In this document: piece after piece, positions 1 to 8,625 of the stretch
Numbering within the stretch: the first letter of the stretch is position 1
How the letters are laid out: every line of letters begins with the position of its first letter
Assembly (NCBI RefSeq): GCF_022601685.1
Contig: NZ_JAKUML010000012.1
Coordinates: 21,792 to 85,791, forward strand
Source of the DNA: Acinetobacter sedimenti
Lineage (GTDB): Bacteria; Pseudomonadota; Gammaproteobacteria; Pseudomonadales; Moraxellaceae
Direction of reading: 5' to 3'
Length of the DNA stretch: 64,000 nt
Made by a program: the position numbers and the translations under genes
Notes under the pieces: model-generated
The model's input: only the letters and a program-made list of their open reading frames with translations
Told to the model about the DNA's origin: nothing
The model's database searches: none

Positions 1-18
1 ATCCTACTGCTCCGACCA
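1..18 (+). tRNA. tRNA-Pro, 3' end only
   Basis: The first 18 bases repeat exactly the last 18 bases of the complete tRNA-Pro at 333-409, including the 3' arm of the acceptor stem, the discriminator A and the encoded CCA. The rest lies before the window. A second tRNA with the same acceptor arm cannot be excluded, but a duplicate tRNA-Pro is the simplest reading. Confidence 0.75.
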
Positions 19-74
19 TTTATTATGGAATAAAGTCGGCGAACTTATCGCATGATCTAAGTGTCATCGGTGTT

Positions 75-151
75 GCGCCTGTAGCTCAGTTGGATAGAGC
101 ATCCGCCTTCTAAGCGGATGGTCACAGGTTCGAATCCTGTCAGGCGCGCCA
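75..151 (+). tRNA. tRNA-Arg (anticodon TCT)
   Basis: A 77-base cloverleaf. The acceptor stem pairs GCGCCTG with CAGGCGC, followed by discriminator G and an encoded CCA. The anticodon stem-loop CCGCC-TTCTAAG-CGG presents TCT, which reads AGA and AGG. The T arm carries the canonical GGTTCGAATCC. It is the second gene of the cluster. Confidence 0.95.
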
Positions 152-184
152 TTTTTTTGGTGGCTTGTACATTTAAGATGTGAT

Positions 185-261
185 GGTGGATGTAGCTCAG
201 TTGGTAGAGCCCCGGATTGTGATTCCGGTTGTCGCGGGTTCGAATCCCGTCATTCACCCCA
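185..261 (+). tRNA. tRNA-His (anticodon GTG)
   Basis: The acceptor stem GTGGATG (186-192) pairs with CATTCAC (251-257). An extra 5' G at 185 faces discriminator C at 258; this additional G-1:C73 pair is the identity mark of tRNA-His. The anticodon loop TTGTGAT gives GTG. CCA is encoded at 259-261. Confidence 0.95.
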
Positions 262-332
262 AGTTTTTAAGACTACGTTTTAAGATTAAGTTTTTTAAAT
301 TTGAAAAATGCTTTTTAAAAGCGTACCAGTTT

Positions 333-409
333 CGGAGCATAGCACAGCCTGGTAGTGCACCTGGTTTGGGACCAGGGGGTCGTAGGTTCGAATCCTACTG
401 CTCCGACCA
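333..409 (+). tRNA. tRNA-Pro (anticodon TGG)
   Basis: A 77-base cloverleaf with acceptor stem CGGAGCA/TGCTCCG, discriminator A and encoded CCA (407-409). The anticodon stem CCTGG/CCAGG encloses loop TTTGGGA, giving TGG. It closes the tRNA cluster and is followed within 31 bases by a rho-independent terminator. Confidence 0.96.
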
Positions 410-439
410 TTTAAATATAGTAATTCAAAATAACATGAT

Positions 440-460
440 CCGCTTAAATGCGGTTTTTTT
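440..460 (+). terminator. Rho-independent terminator of the tRNA cluster
   Basis: A short stem CCGC/GCGG with loop TTAAAT is followed by seven T. It ends the tRNA transcription unit. Confidence 0.7.
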
Positions 461-480
461 ATGCTGAAATTTTATAGACA

Positions 481-508
481 TAAAAAAGCGAAACACTAGG
501 TTTCGCTT
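481..508 (-). terminator. Terminator downstream of the yfiRNB operon
   Basis: The inverted repeat AAGCGAAAC (486-494) / GTTTCGCTT (500-508) has a five-base loop. Read on the minus strand it is followed by a T run, so it ends the operon lying at 542-2803. Confidence 0.8.
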
Positions 509-541
509 CTTTTTGAATGATTTGAAGTGAATAATACTAAA

Positions 542-1015
542 TCATGGCACGATGATAATAGAAACACGACGGTTTTCACTGCGTCCTTCTTCAGTGTCGT
601 TAGACTTAATTGGTTTGCTTGAACCATAACCTATAGCTTGTATGTTATCTTTTGAAAAGCCATGCTTTAATGCGATGTTGGCGACACTCTGAGCTCGTTG
701 TTCAGAGAGTTGATGGTTAAATTCTTCTGAACCGATGTTATCGCTATGTCCCTGAACTGAGAGCTTTTCTATTTTTTAGTTTATTGCTCAATTCGGCGAC
801 TGATTGTTTTTGTTCTGGAAGAAGTTCGTGTTCTGATGTTTCGAAAAGTAAACGTGATGGTAGGTCAAGTATCCAACCTTCATCATTGGTATAAATAAAT
901 CCTTCTGTTTTTAACACTTTTATTTGAGATTTTTTAACCCTTCAAGCCCAGTACATGCACTTAGTATGGTGCTAGCTAAGAATAGAATACTTAAAAATTT
1001 TAAATGCTTATTCAT
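542..1015 (-). pseudogene. yfiB: yfiB-like OmpA-family lipoprotein, broken by two frameshifts
   Basis: YfiB-type lipoproteins sit in the outer membrane, bind peptidoglycan through an OmpA domain and sequester the inhibitor YfiR. The minus strand starts at 1015 with a signal peptide and lipobox LSAC (Cys21), then stops after about 31 codons. An OmpA C-terminal domain continues in another frame (SDNIGSEEF, then SENRR and IIIVP). Restoring one base in the six-T run at 930-935 and removing one from the six-T run at 772-777 gives a single ORF of about 157 codons ending at 542. The start overlaps the yfiN stop by 8 bases, so it is the last gene of a coupled operon. The two shifts have opposite sign and both lie in homopolymers, so assembly error is a real alternative to true decay. 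Confidence 0.8.
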
Positions 1016-2261
1016 TATGGGCTTCCATGGCTTCAGGTTTGTACTCGATAATTGCCCAATGTGTTAGGCTATCTTTGGCTCGATACATGGCTTGGTCAGC
1101 GAGATGAACCAATTCACTAGGGTTGTCAATGTGTTTGCTTAACGCAATTCCGATACTAAAGCTATAATGAATAACCTCATCAGAGAACTTGATAGGGTGA
1201 TCAGTAGTTTGAATTAGATTTTGAACCACCACAATTGCTTGAGAAGAGTGTTCAATATTTGTGAGTATTACAGCAAATTCATCACCACCTATTCGAGCAA
1301 CGAAGTCATCGTCACGCAGGCTATATTTTAGCCGTCGAGCCATTTCTTGTAATACATAATCGCCTGCTTGATGACCATATTTATCATTAATCAATTTAAA
1401 ATCATTGTTGTCAATGAATAGTAGAGCGGATTTCTTTCTAGACTCTAACTTTTGATAAATTTGATCTAGCTTTTGATAAAAAAATGCTCGATTGGGCAAG
1501 TGTGTTAATGAGTCGTGTAATGCTTGCTTTTCGAGTGAAATGTTTTGTGCTTGGAGCTGATGATCCCACTTTTGAATCTCATCTAAAAGTTCGTTAAAGC
1601 GTTGTGAAACTTTATTGAATTCTGTAATTTTACCTTTGGATACACGCAAATGAAATGCGCGTTGATCGGAGATTAAATCCGTTGTTTCTGCTAGGGTTTT
1701 AAGCGCATGATTGATGCGTAGATAATTTATTCGACTGCTAATTAATATTATTACAAAAGCAACCAATATACATACCATAAAAACCATAAGTAATAGGTTA
1801 ATAAAATTTGTTAATGGTCGAAGGCTAATAATAATCTGTACATAAGCGACAAGTTGATTGTTGTGCTGAATACTAACAAGGCCAATATCATCGGAAATTA
1901 GAGCTTCATGAATATGGTCAAGCAGTATAGAGTCATTGATTTCGCTAGGATTGGTGGTTGTGTGTAATATTTCGTGTGTTGGTGATACGACTTTTATGCT
2001 TTGTATTGGATACTGTTGCATATATTCATTGATGATTCGAGTAGTGCTAATTCGGTCATCGAAAACAATAGATGCTTGTAGCCGTTCGGCTAACGATTCT
2101 GAGATGATTTTTACATTGGATTCAGAATATCTTTTGAATGTATAGCTTGCGATTCCGGTAAAGCCGATAATGCAAGTAAATAAAATAATAAATGATAAAA
2201 TCAGTTGTGATCGGATGAAATAAGCTTTTAATGAGGTCGAGGATGATTTGAACCATGTCAT
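1008..2261 (-). CDS. yfiN: YfiN-like membrane diguanylate cyclase
   Basis: It should make cyclic di-GMP from two GTP at the inner membrane and be held in check by periplasmic YfiR. An N-terminal membrane segment (about residues 15-40) is followed by a periplasmic sensor region, a second membrane segment (about 155-180), a HAMP-like linker and a GGDEF domain. The active-site signature is an intact GGDEF near residue 325, and an RDDD product-inhibition (I) site lies five residues before it. There is no EAL domain. Translation is probably coupled to yfiR: the ATG at 2261 overlaps the yfiR TGA, just after an AAGGAG ribosome site; a GTG one codon upstream is an alternative. Domain order and neighbours match the YfiN/TpbB family. 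Confidence 0.88.
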   Translation of the reverse strand: MTWFKSSSTSLKAYFIRSQLILSFIILFTCIIGFTGIASYTFKRYSESNVKIISESLAERLQASIVFDDRISTTRIINEYMQQYPIQSIKVVSPTHEILHTTTNPSEINDSILLDHIHEALISDDIGLVSIQHNNQLVAYVQIIISLRPLTNFINLLLMVFMVCILVAFVIILISSRINYLRINHALKTLAETTDLISDQRAFHLRVSKGKITEFNKVSQRFNELLDEIQKWDHQLQAQNISLEKQALHDSLTHLPNRAFFYQKLDQIYQKLESRKKSALLFIDNNDFKLINDKYGHQAGDYVLQEMARRLKYSLRDDDFVARIGGDEFAVILTNIEHSSQAIVVVQNLIQTTDHPIKFSDEVIHYSFSIGIALSKHIDNPSELVHLADQAMYRAKDSLTHWAIIEYKPEAMEAHNE

Positions 2262-2803
2262 CACTCCTCTCCTTGATATTTTTTTGACAATAATAAAACT
2301 TTTGAATCCATTTGGATTTCAGATTGTTTCAAACTATCCATGTTGATTTTAAATCGGTATTGTTGATTTGCACGATATAGACAAACAGCACTTCCAATTG
2401 CACATTGTTCATTTTTTTCAGAAATCGTCAAGGTATGTTGCTTTAGTCCATTGATCAAGCGTTGCTGAACGTCATCAGGAGTATTTACAAAATATAAGAT
2501 CTGACAGCGACTGGCAGTGGCTTCATTACTCAGGAGTTCGCTACTTTGATGATGTTTAATACTGATATTTGCAGGGCGAATTAAATTTGAAGGTGACTTA
2601 AAAATATGATCGCTGATAAATTTTGCTTGACCATCAATCATGCAAAAATTCAATTGAGTATAACTAGGATTCCAGCGGACATAGCTCAGGATGCCATTGA
2701 TAAGCGAGTCTGCGTGTTCTTCGGCATGTGTGACTATGGGAAGGCAGAATAAAAATAGCATGAACGTGAAAGCGTGAAATCGCTTTCTCATTTCGTAAAG
2801 CAT
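2261..2803 (-). CDS. yfiR: YfiR-like periplasmic repressor of the diguanylate cyclase
   Basis: This 180-residue protein has an N-terminal signal peptide ending near THA-EE, so it is exported. The mature part matches the YfiR (DUF4154) family, which binds the periplasmic domain of YfiN and blocks c-di-GMP synthesis under reducing conditions. A C-x6-C pair near the end (CAIGSAVC) corresponds to the structural disulphide known in Pseudomonas YfiR, and another cysteine lies in CQILYF. I chose the ATG at 2803 because AGG stands 8 bases before it; an in-frame GTG lies 15 bases upstream. It opens the three-gene unit yfiR-yfiN-yfiB, 158 bases after envZ. Confidence 0.82.
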   Translation of the reverse strand: MLYEMRKRFHAFTFMLFLFCLPIVTHAEEHADSLINGILSYVRWNPSYTQLNFCMIDGQAKFISDHIFKSPSNLIRPANISIKHHQSSELLSNEATASRCQILYFVNTPDDVQQRLINGLKQHTLTISEKNEQCAIGSAVCLYRANQQYRFKINMDSLKQSEIQMDSKVLLLSKKYQGEE

Positions 2804-2961
2804 TATGCTACCTATCACAAAAATATGGGAAAGAGATAAATTTTACCAAAAATATACATGTGCGTATAGATTGTATATTTGTTTAGCACCATGAAATTGT
2901 AAAAAACGAAAAAATTAGAACAAGTATGAAATGGAAATAGTGTGATGATTTGAGCTGAGAA

Positions 2962-4368
2962 TTATTGAATTGGAAGGTAGATGTTTACCTCTAATCCACC
3001 ATCTTGATGATTGCGTATATCAATATGACCTTCATGAATATCTACAATACGTTTGACGATAGCAAGTCCTAGTCCGCTACCTTGAATAGTACGTGCTGCT
3101 TCACCTCGGACAAAAGGTTGCATGAGAGCTTGTACTTGAGATTCTGGGATACCTTCGCCGTGATCGGCTACTCGGATGACGAGTTGTTGTTCCTCGATAT
3201 GCGCAGACAGATCAATTGGTTCTGCGCCATAACGCTTCGCATTATTGACCAAGTTGCCAATCACTCTTTTTAAAGACATGGTGCGTGCTTGAATGATGGG
3301 TAGGGCTTGTGCTTCAAAACGAACGTCAAGTGGTTTAAATTGCACAACAACTTCTTGCAAGATGGCATTAATATCAGTTTCGTGTAGCGGCTCATCTGAA
3401 CCATCACGCATATAAGAGATGAATTGATCTAAGATCGCATCCATATCATCGACATCATAGATCAATCCTTCTTTAAGAAATTCATCATCAGGCATCATCT
3501 CGGCACTCAGGCGAATACGAGTCAACGGTGTGCGCAGATCATGAGAAATACCTGCCATCATAAGACGCCGATCTTGCTCGATCTGTTGCAAGGTGCTGAT
3601 CATGTGGTTAAAAGACTGGTTAACTTGACGGATTTCTAAAGGACCGTGATTGATTTCTAGATAGGGTGCTTTACCATATTTGCTATAACTATTGGCAGCG
3701 AGTTGTAGTCGTTTTAGTGGTCGATTGAGCTGACGTACAAGCGTTAAGACGATGACGATGGTCAATAAGGGAACACCAAAGAACCAACCGATCAGCAGTT
3801 CTGGGCTATAATTGGCATACGTTGGTAGTGGTTCCTTGAGCCATTTATCTCCAAGATGCGGTGTTTGTACCCAAAGGCTTGGCGTGGGCTTAAATTGGAA
3901 GTACACAGTGACTTTACTGTCATCGAGGTTGAGCTCATCCGCAAGCGCTTGTTCTAAGCGATCGGTAAAAAGCTCCGCAACAAATTTTTCTCGTACATTG
4001 GGGTAGAGTTCTGGGTCAGAAACAATGGCGATACCAAGACGTTCATTCAACCAATTATTAAGATTGACCGAATTTTCACGGTAGCTGATTTTGACCTCTT
4101 GATAGCTGAGCAGTTCGATCTCTACGCCAAGATAGCGAGCATGTTGTTTGATTTCAGGATAATACAGCGTGCGCCAAAAAAACCACAATGACATCCAAAG
4201 ACTAAAAAACACCACAATAGATACTAATACTGTGGTGCGCATGGCTGCCGAGCGTGGTTTAAAGCGATCTAAGAAGCGTTCCCAATTCGTCCGTTTTCGA
4301 TCCTTATACGGTTGCTCTTGATCAAGCACAGATTCGGGCGAGATTGGGTTGAGGTCTTCAGATCGCAT
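2962..4368 (-). CDS. envZ: EnvZ-type osmosensor histidine kinase
   Basis: An inner-membrane sensor kinase that phosphorylates OmpR. It has a cytoplasmic N-terminal extension of about 40 residues, a membrane segment (about 45-70), a periplasmic domain, a second membrane segment (about 193-213), HAMP, a dimerisation domain with phospho-acceptor His in GISHDLRTP (about residue 275) and an ATPase domain with N box (NLVNNAKRYG) and G boxes (DHGEGIP, GSGLGLAIV). At 468 residues it is slightly longer than the 450 of E. coli EnvZ, owing to the N-terminal extension. It follows ompR by 37 bases. The kinase core is complete. Confidence 0.9.
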   Translation of the reverse strand: MRSEDLNPISPESVLDQEQPYKDRKRTNWERFLDRFKPRSAAMRTTVLVSIVVFFSLWMSLWFFWRTLYYPEIKQHARYLGVEIELLSYQEVKISYRENSVNLNNWLNERLGIAIVSDPELYPNVREKFVAELFTDRLEQALADELNLDDSKVTVYFQFKPTPSLWVQTPHLGDKWLKEPLPTYANYSPELLIGWFFGVPLLTIVIVLTLVRQLNRPLKRLQLAANSYSKYGKAPYLEINHGPLEIRQVNQSFNHMISTLQQIEQDRRLMMAGISHDLRTPLTRIRLSAEMMPDDEFLKEGLIYDVDDMDAILDQFISYMRDGSDEPLHETDINAILQEVVVQFKPLDVRFEAQALPIIQARTMSLKRVIGNLVNNAKRYGAEPIDLSAHIEEQQLVIRVADHGEGIPESQVQALMQPFVRGEAARTIQGSGLGLAIVKRIVDIHEGHIDIRNHQDGGLEVNIYLPIQ

Positions 4369-4405
4369 AGCAGTTCGTCAATCAGTCCGTGAAAAATTGA
4401 AGTAG

Positions 4406-5167
4406 TTATTCTGCACCGTCTGGTACAAAGACATAACCCACGCCCCAAACTGTTTGAATATAGCGTGCACGTGCGGGATTTTCTTCAATCAAGCGACGCA
4501 AGCGTGATACTTGTACATCAATCGAACGCTCCATTGCACCCCATTCACGACCACGTGCAAGATTCATGAGCTTATCACGAGTGAGTGGTTCACGAGGGTG
4601 TTGTACTAATGCTTTTAATACGGCAAATTCACCTGTAGTCAGAGTGACGACTTGTCCTTCACGTGTCAAAGTACGTGTTGATAAATCTAACGCCCACGGT
4701 CCAAAACTAACTACTTCTAGATTTTGACTTGGTGCACCCGGAACTTCACGGACTTGGCGACGAAGCACTGCACGAATACGAGCAAGTAATTCATTTGGAT
4801 TAAATGGTTTTGGTAAATAATCGTCCGCACCTGCTTCTAATCCTGCGATACGATCTGAGTCACTACCACGAGCGGTCAACATAATGATCGGGATATCTAT
4901 ATTAGACGTGCGTAGGCGACGGCAAATACTTAAACCATCTTCCACAGGCAACATAAAATCTAAAACGATCAATGAAAATAATTCACGTTGTAAAAGACGA
5001 TCCATCTGTGTGGCATCGTGTGCAGTTTTGACGACAAAACCTTTATCTTCTAAGAATCGTTGTAATAGCGTTCGTAAACGGACGTCATCATCAACCACCA
5101 AAATCCGATCCACTCGATCTGAGTCTGGGCGAGGCACTTCGGTTTCGGCTGGTACAACTAAGCTCAT
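4406..5167 (-). CDS. ompR: OmpR-type response regulator
   Basis: The transcription factor of the EnvZ/OmpR pair. The receiver domain (about 20-135) has an acidic cluster VVDDD, phospho-acceptor Asp70 in IVLDFMLP and conserved Lys in LPKPFNPNE. The C-terminal winged helix (about 150-245) contains RSIDVQVSRLRR and the wing YIQTVWGVGY. A 20-residue N-terminal extension precedes the receiver. The start is supported by AAAGGAG 7 bases before the ATG. In Acinetobacter this pair influences envelope porins and virulence; which genes it controls here cannot be read from the sequence. Confidence 0.93.
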   Translation of the reverse strand: MSLVVPAETEVPRPDSDRVDRILVVDDDVRLRTLLQRFLEDKGFVVKTAHDATQMDRLLQRELFSLIVLDFMLPVEDGLSICRRLRTSNIDIPIIMLTARGSDSDRIAGLEAGADDYLPKPFNPNELLARIRAVLRRQVREVPGAPSQNLEVVSFGPWALDLSTRTLTREGQVVTLTTGEFAVLKALVQHPREPLTRDKLMNLARGREWGAMERSIDVQVSRLRRLIEENPARARYIQTVWGVGYVFVPDGAE

Positions 5168-5695
5168 GATGTACTCCTTTTGTTATTGCGTATCATTTCA
5201 GTCTTCAAGCACTAATTATCAACCAGTCACCAAAAAAAACTGAATAGACTGAATGCGTTGAGTATAAAGCGAAACTCATTTTCTACACTATGCTCGAATC
5301 TTCCAAAAAACACAAATAAAAGTCGAGCTTAGATACCAAAAATAAACAACGAAAATTCAAAACCCTAACGCAATTTTTTCAAAATAATCGGGCCAAATTC
5401 GGGGGCTTGCGCAAGATTACTATTTGGGGATTCAAAATCTTGAAATGGGTGCTTATAAAAATAGATTGCTAATCATTTCATTTATTTAAGTCAAGAAGAT
5501 GACAATTGTCATAAATGGTTGAGTTTCTAAAACGCTTGATGAAAAACATTGGTATTGCTAGATGTGAGAAAAACTGTGAAGTTGTTTACCTAGAATGTTG
5601 CAACTATGTGGAAAAAGCATCAGGAAAGGCTTTATTTTCATCTTGGGCTACGTATAATCGTGGACTGATTAAATTGAATGTTGGAATTTCGCTGA
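5168..5695. other. Divergent intergenic region, ompR / tex
   Basis: This 528-base AT-rich gap separates two divergent genes and should hold both promoters. The only site I can place is a TATAAT before tex. A 62-codon reading frame at 5515-5703 has no ribosome site or recognisable content and I do not call it a gene. No repeats or RNA genes were recognised. Confidence 0.6.
5631..5658 (+). promoter_or_regulatory. Candidate promoter of tex
   Basis: A perfect TATAAT lies at 5653-5658, 37 bases before the tex start. The -35 is weak (TTTATT at 5631-5636, 16-base spacer), so assignment rests mainly on the -10. Confidence 0.35.
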
Positions 5696-8035
5696 ATGAC
5701 TGAAATAGTGCAGCAAATCGCTAAGGAATTAACTGTTCGTCCAGAACAAGTAGAAGCAACTATTCGTTTGCTTGATGAGGGACTTACTGTTCCTTTCGTA
5801 GCACGTTATCGTAAGGAAGCAACGCAAGGCTTAGACGATACACAGCTACGTCAGTTGGATACTCGATTGCACTATTTGCGTGATCTATATGAGCGCCGTG
5901 ACAAAGTCATTGAATCGCTTAAAGAGCAAGAGAAGCTGACCGATGATTTGTTGGCGCGAGTCAATGGCGCAGAAACTAAAAACGCATTAGAAGAAATCTA
6001 CGCACCCTATCGTCCAAAACGCACCAGTAAATCTTTTAAAGCAAAAGAAGCAGGTTTGGGCGAATTCGCAGAGAAAATCTTAACTACCGAAGTTGAGCCT
6101 AAAGACGCATTGGCTGGCTTTAGCCATGAAGACTATACTGATATTGATAGTCAACTGGATGCAGTGCAACACATTATCATTGATGAGTGGGCGCAAAACA
6201 TCGCACTCACCGCCGAGCTCAAGCAGCTCTTTGCCAAAACTGCAATTTTAAAAAGCGCAGTCGCTTCTGATGAGAAAAAAGAAGTCGGCAAAAAATTCCG
6301 TGATTATTTTGAATTTTCAGAAAATTTCAACAAAGTGCCATCACATCGTTTGCTTGCCATGCTTCGTGGTCGTCAAGAAAATGTCTTGGGCTTAAAAGTT
6401 GATGGTGAAGATGAACCTGCGTTGGCACGTATCGAAGCCGAATATGATTTGGCTAGTGTTGCACCATCCGCTCGCCAAGACTTTTTAAAACACACAGCAA
6501 AATTATTTTGGCTCGCCAAAGTCCGTCCAAGTATTGAGCATTCATTATTGACAGAAAAACGCCTTGCTGCCGAAGCGGAGGCGATGGATGTCTTTGCAGA
6601 AAATCTACGTCATTTACTACTCTCTGCACCTGCGGGCTCTCGTACCACGCTAGGTGTCGATCCTGGGATTCGCACAGGGGTGAAGTTAGCAGTAGTCAAT
6701 GCCTCTGGTGATGTGTTGGCGCATAGCACAATTTATCCTTTTGCACCGAAAGAAGATAAAGCAGGCTCGATTGCTGAACTGGCTCGTCTTTGTCGTGAAT
6801 TCGAGGTGGATTTAGTCGCTGTGGGTAATGGCACAGCTAGCCGTGAAACAGAAGCAGTCATTGCTGAAATGATGGCGCAAAATGAGGACTTAAAGCTCAC
6901 TCGTGTTAGCGTAAGTGAAGCAGGGGCGTCGGTCTATTCTGCAAGTGAATTGGCTGCGCAAGAATTACCTGAATTGGATGTGTCGATTCGTGGCGCAGTG
7001 TCGATTGCACGTCGTTTGCAAGATCCACTGGCTGAGCTTGTGAAAATTGATCCAAAATCCATCGGTGTGGGTCAGTATCAACACGATGTCAATCAAACTG
7101 GTTTAGCGAAAACGCTTGACGCTGTGGTTGAAGACTGTGTGAATGCGGTCGGTGTCGATGTGAATACAGCGTCGCCTGCAATTCTTGGCTATATCGCAGG
7201 ACTGAATAAGTCGATTGCACAGCAAATCGTAGAATATCGTAAAGCCAACGGTCGTTTTGAAAACCGTGAATGGTTGAAAAAAGTACCTCGTCTTGGCGAG
7301 CGTACCTTTGAACAAGCAGCAGGTTTCTTGCGTATTCTGGATGGTGATCAACCGCTGGATGCGTCTGCGGTACATCCTGAAAGCTATGCTTTGGTTGCCA
7401 ATATTGCAGAAAGCAAAAGCACCACGGTAAAAGACATTATCGCCAATAGTGAAATTATCAGCACCATTGATGCGTCTAATTTTGTTAGCGACCAATATGG
7501 TTTGCCAACGGTACAAGATGTACTTTCTGAGCTTGAAAAACCTGGTCGTGATCCACGTCCAGAGTTTCGTACAGCTAAGTTTCGTGAAGATATTACCGAA
7601 GTGGCGCAGCTTGCTGAAGGCATGAAGCTCGAAGGTGTCGTTACCAATGTCACCAACTTTGGTGCATTCGTCGATGTAGGTGTGCATCAGGATGGTTTGG
7701 TGCATATTTCTGAGTTATCAAATAGCTTTGTCAGTGATCCGCACAAAGTCGTGAAACCAGGTCAAATCGTACAAGTGCGTGTTTTACAAGTCGATGTTGA
7801 ACGTAATCGTGTCAACTTGAGTATGAAAGCAGAAGGGACGAGTAGCAATCCGAAAGCTGCACGTACCAATCAAGAGCACAGAGGTGAACAAAAACGTCCA
7901 CCACGCAATGATCGTCCTGAGCAAAAAGCACGTCCGCAAAACAAGCAGGCAAAACCGCAGAATAAACCTCAACCAGCAAAAATTGGTGGTTTCGGTGAGC
8001 TATTGCTACAAGCGGGTGTAAAGAAGTCTAAATAA
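5696..8035 (+). CDS. tex: Tex, S1-domain RNA-binding transcription accessory protein
   Basis: Tex is a conserved cytoplasmic nucleic-acid-binding protein related to eukaryotic Spt6. The expected architecture is complete: an N-terminal helical region (1-200), a YqgF/RNase H-like domain opening with GVDPGIRTGVK near residue 320, helix-hairpin-helix repeats around 480-560 (VGVDVNTAS), and an S1 domain at about 640-715 (GVVTNVTNFGAFVDVG). The last 60 residues are a basic, Gln/Pro/Lys-rich tail that probably adds non-specific RNA binding. Its 779 residues match the family. It is monocistronic, with its own terminator, and convergent with ybeY. Confidence 0.95.
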   Translation: MTEIVQQIAKELTVRPEQVEATIRLLDEGLTVPFVARYRKEATQGLDDTQLRQLDTRLHYLRDLYERRDKVIESLKEQEKLTDDLLARVNGAETKNALEEIYAPYRPKRTSKSFKAKEAGLGEFAEKILTTEVEPKDALAGFSHEDYTDIDSQLDAVQHIIIDEWAQNIALTAELKQLFAKTAILKSAVASDEKKEVGKKFRDYFEFSENFNKVPSHRLLAMLRGRQENVLGLKVDGEDEPALARIEAEYDLASVAPSARQDFLKHTAKLFWLAKVRPSIEHSLLTEKRLAAEAEAMDVFAENLRHLLLSAPAGSRTTLGVDPGIRTGVKLAVVNASGDVLAHSTIYPFAPKEDKAGSIAELARLCREFEVDLVAVGNGTASRETEAVIAEMMAQNEDLKLTRVSVSEAGASVYSASELAAQELPELDVSIRGAVSIARRLQDPLAELVKIDPKSIGVGQYQHDVNQTGLAKTLDAVVEDCVNAVGVDVNTASPAILGYIAGLNKSIAQQIVEYRKANGRFENREWLKKVPRLGERTFEQAAGFLRILDGDQPLDASAVHPESYALVANIAESKSTTVKDIIANSEIISTIDASNFVSDQYGLPTVQDVLSELEKPGRDPRPEFRTAKFREDITEVAQLAEGMKLEGVVTNVTNFGAFVDVGVHQDGLVHISELSNSFVSDPHKVVKPGQIVQVRVLQVDVERNRVNLSMKAEGTSSNPKAARTNQEHRGEQKRPPRNDRPEQKARPQNKQAKPQNKPQPAKIGGFGELLLQAGVKKSK

Positions 8036-8057
8036 ATGGGAATATGTTTCCACTGAT

Positions 8058-8091
8058 AAAAAATCCCCAATCATATATTGGGGATTTTTTT
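8058..8091. terminator. Bidirectional terminator between tex and ybeY
   Basis: A ten-base stem AAATCCCCAA (8061-8070) / TTGGGGATTT (8078-8087) with a seven-base loop is flanked by A on the left and T on the right, so it can stop transcription from both sides. Confidence 0.9.
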
Positions 8092-8112
8092 ATGATCATG
8101 TTTAATGATGAG

Positions 8113-8625
8113 TTAAGCGATATAAGGATTGTTTATTCCTAGTTTGGCTAAAATCTCAATTTCCAAACTTTCCATTTCTTCAGCTTCATTATCGCCAAGC
8201 TCATGGTCATAGCCAAGCAAGTGCAGTACGCCATGTACTAAGAGATGGATAAAATGATTGATCGGCGTTTTTTGCTGTTCCTCTGCTTCCTGTAACACCA
8301 CAGGAATGCAAATCACCAAATCACCTAGTGGTTGAGCGTCTAACATGTCCAAAATCTCTTCAGGAATATCACTTGGAAAAGACAGCACATTGGTGGGTTT
8401 GTCTTTGCCTCGATATTGCATATTCAGCTCGTGACTTTCTGCAAGATCAACGCAAGCAATGCCGATTTCCGTTAGCTCATTCATATCTAAATGTACAAGT
8501 GCAGTATCAATGATCTGTGCAAGTGCATCTTCATTTAAAATAAGCTCAGGGCTTTGAAAATCCTGTTGTAGTGCGAGATTAACTGTCACGGGGTTCTCGT
8601 TCGGGTAGTTCGGCATCTTCTGCAC
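8113..8625 (-). CDS. ybeY: YbeY endoribonuclease (16S rRNA maturation)
   Basis: YbeY is a zinc-dependent endoribonuclease needed for 3' end maturation of 16S rRNA and ribosome quality control. The metal-binding signature [11 protein letters not shown] is intact at residues 131-141, with three histidines. The gene overlaps the end of phoH by up to 47 bases, the usual phoH-ybeY pairing. The start is uncertain: ATG at 8625 is used here, ATG at 8616 is another choice, and a GTG near 8591 would cut the overlap to about 13 bases and remove a poorly conserved N-terminus. Confidence 0.92.
   Translation of the reverse strand: MQKMPNYPNENPVTVNLALQQDFQSPELILNEDALAQIIDTALVHLDMNELTEIGIACVDLAESHELNMQYRGKDKPTNVLSFPSDIPEEILDMLDAQPLGDLVICIPVVLQEAEEQQKTPINHFIHLLVHGVLHLLGYDHELGDNEAEEMESLEIEILAKLGINNPYIA

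Noticed and set aside
180..467. 95-codon frame over the tRNA genes
   Set aside because: It runs through tRNA-His and tRNA-Pro; the RNA genes explain the sequence.
5515..5703. 62-codon plus-strand frame before tex
   Set aside because: It overlaps the tex start and the probable tex promoter, with no ribosome site or recognisable content.
7103..7705. 200-codon minus-strand frame inside tex
   Set aside because: It is antisense to conserved Tex domains, rich in rare residues, and arises from codon bias of the real gene.
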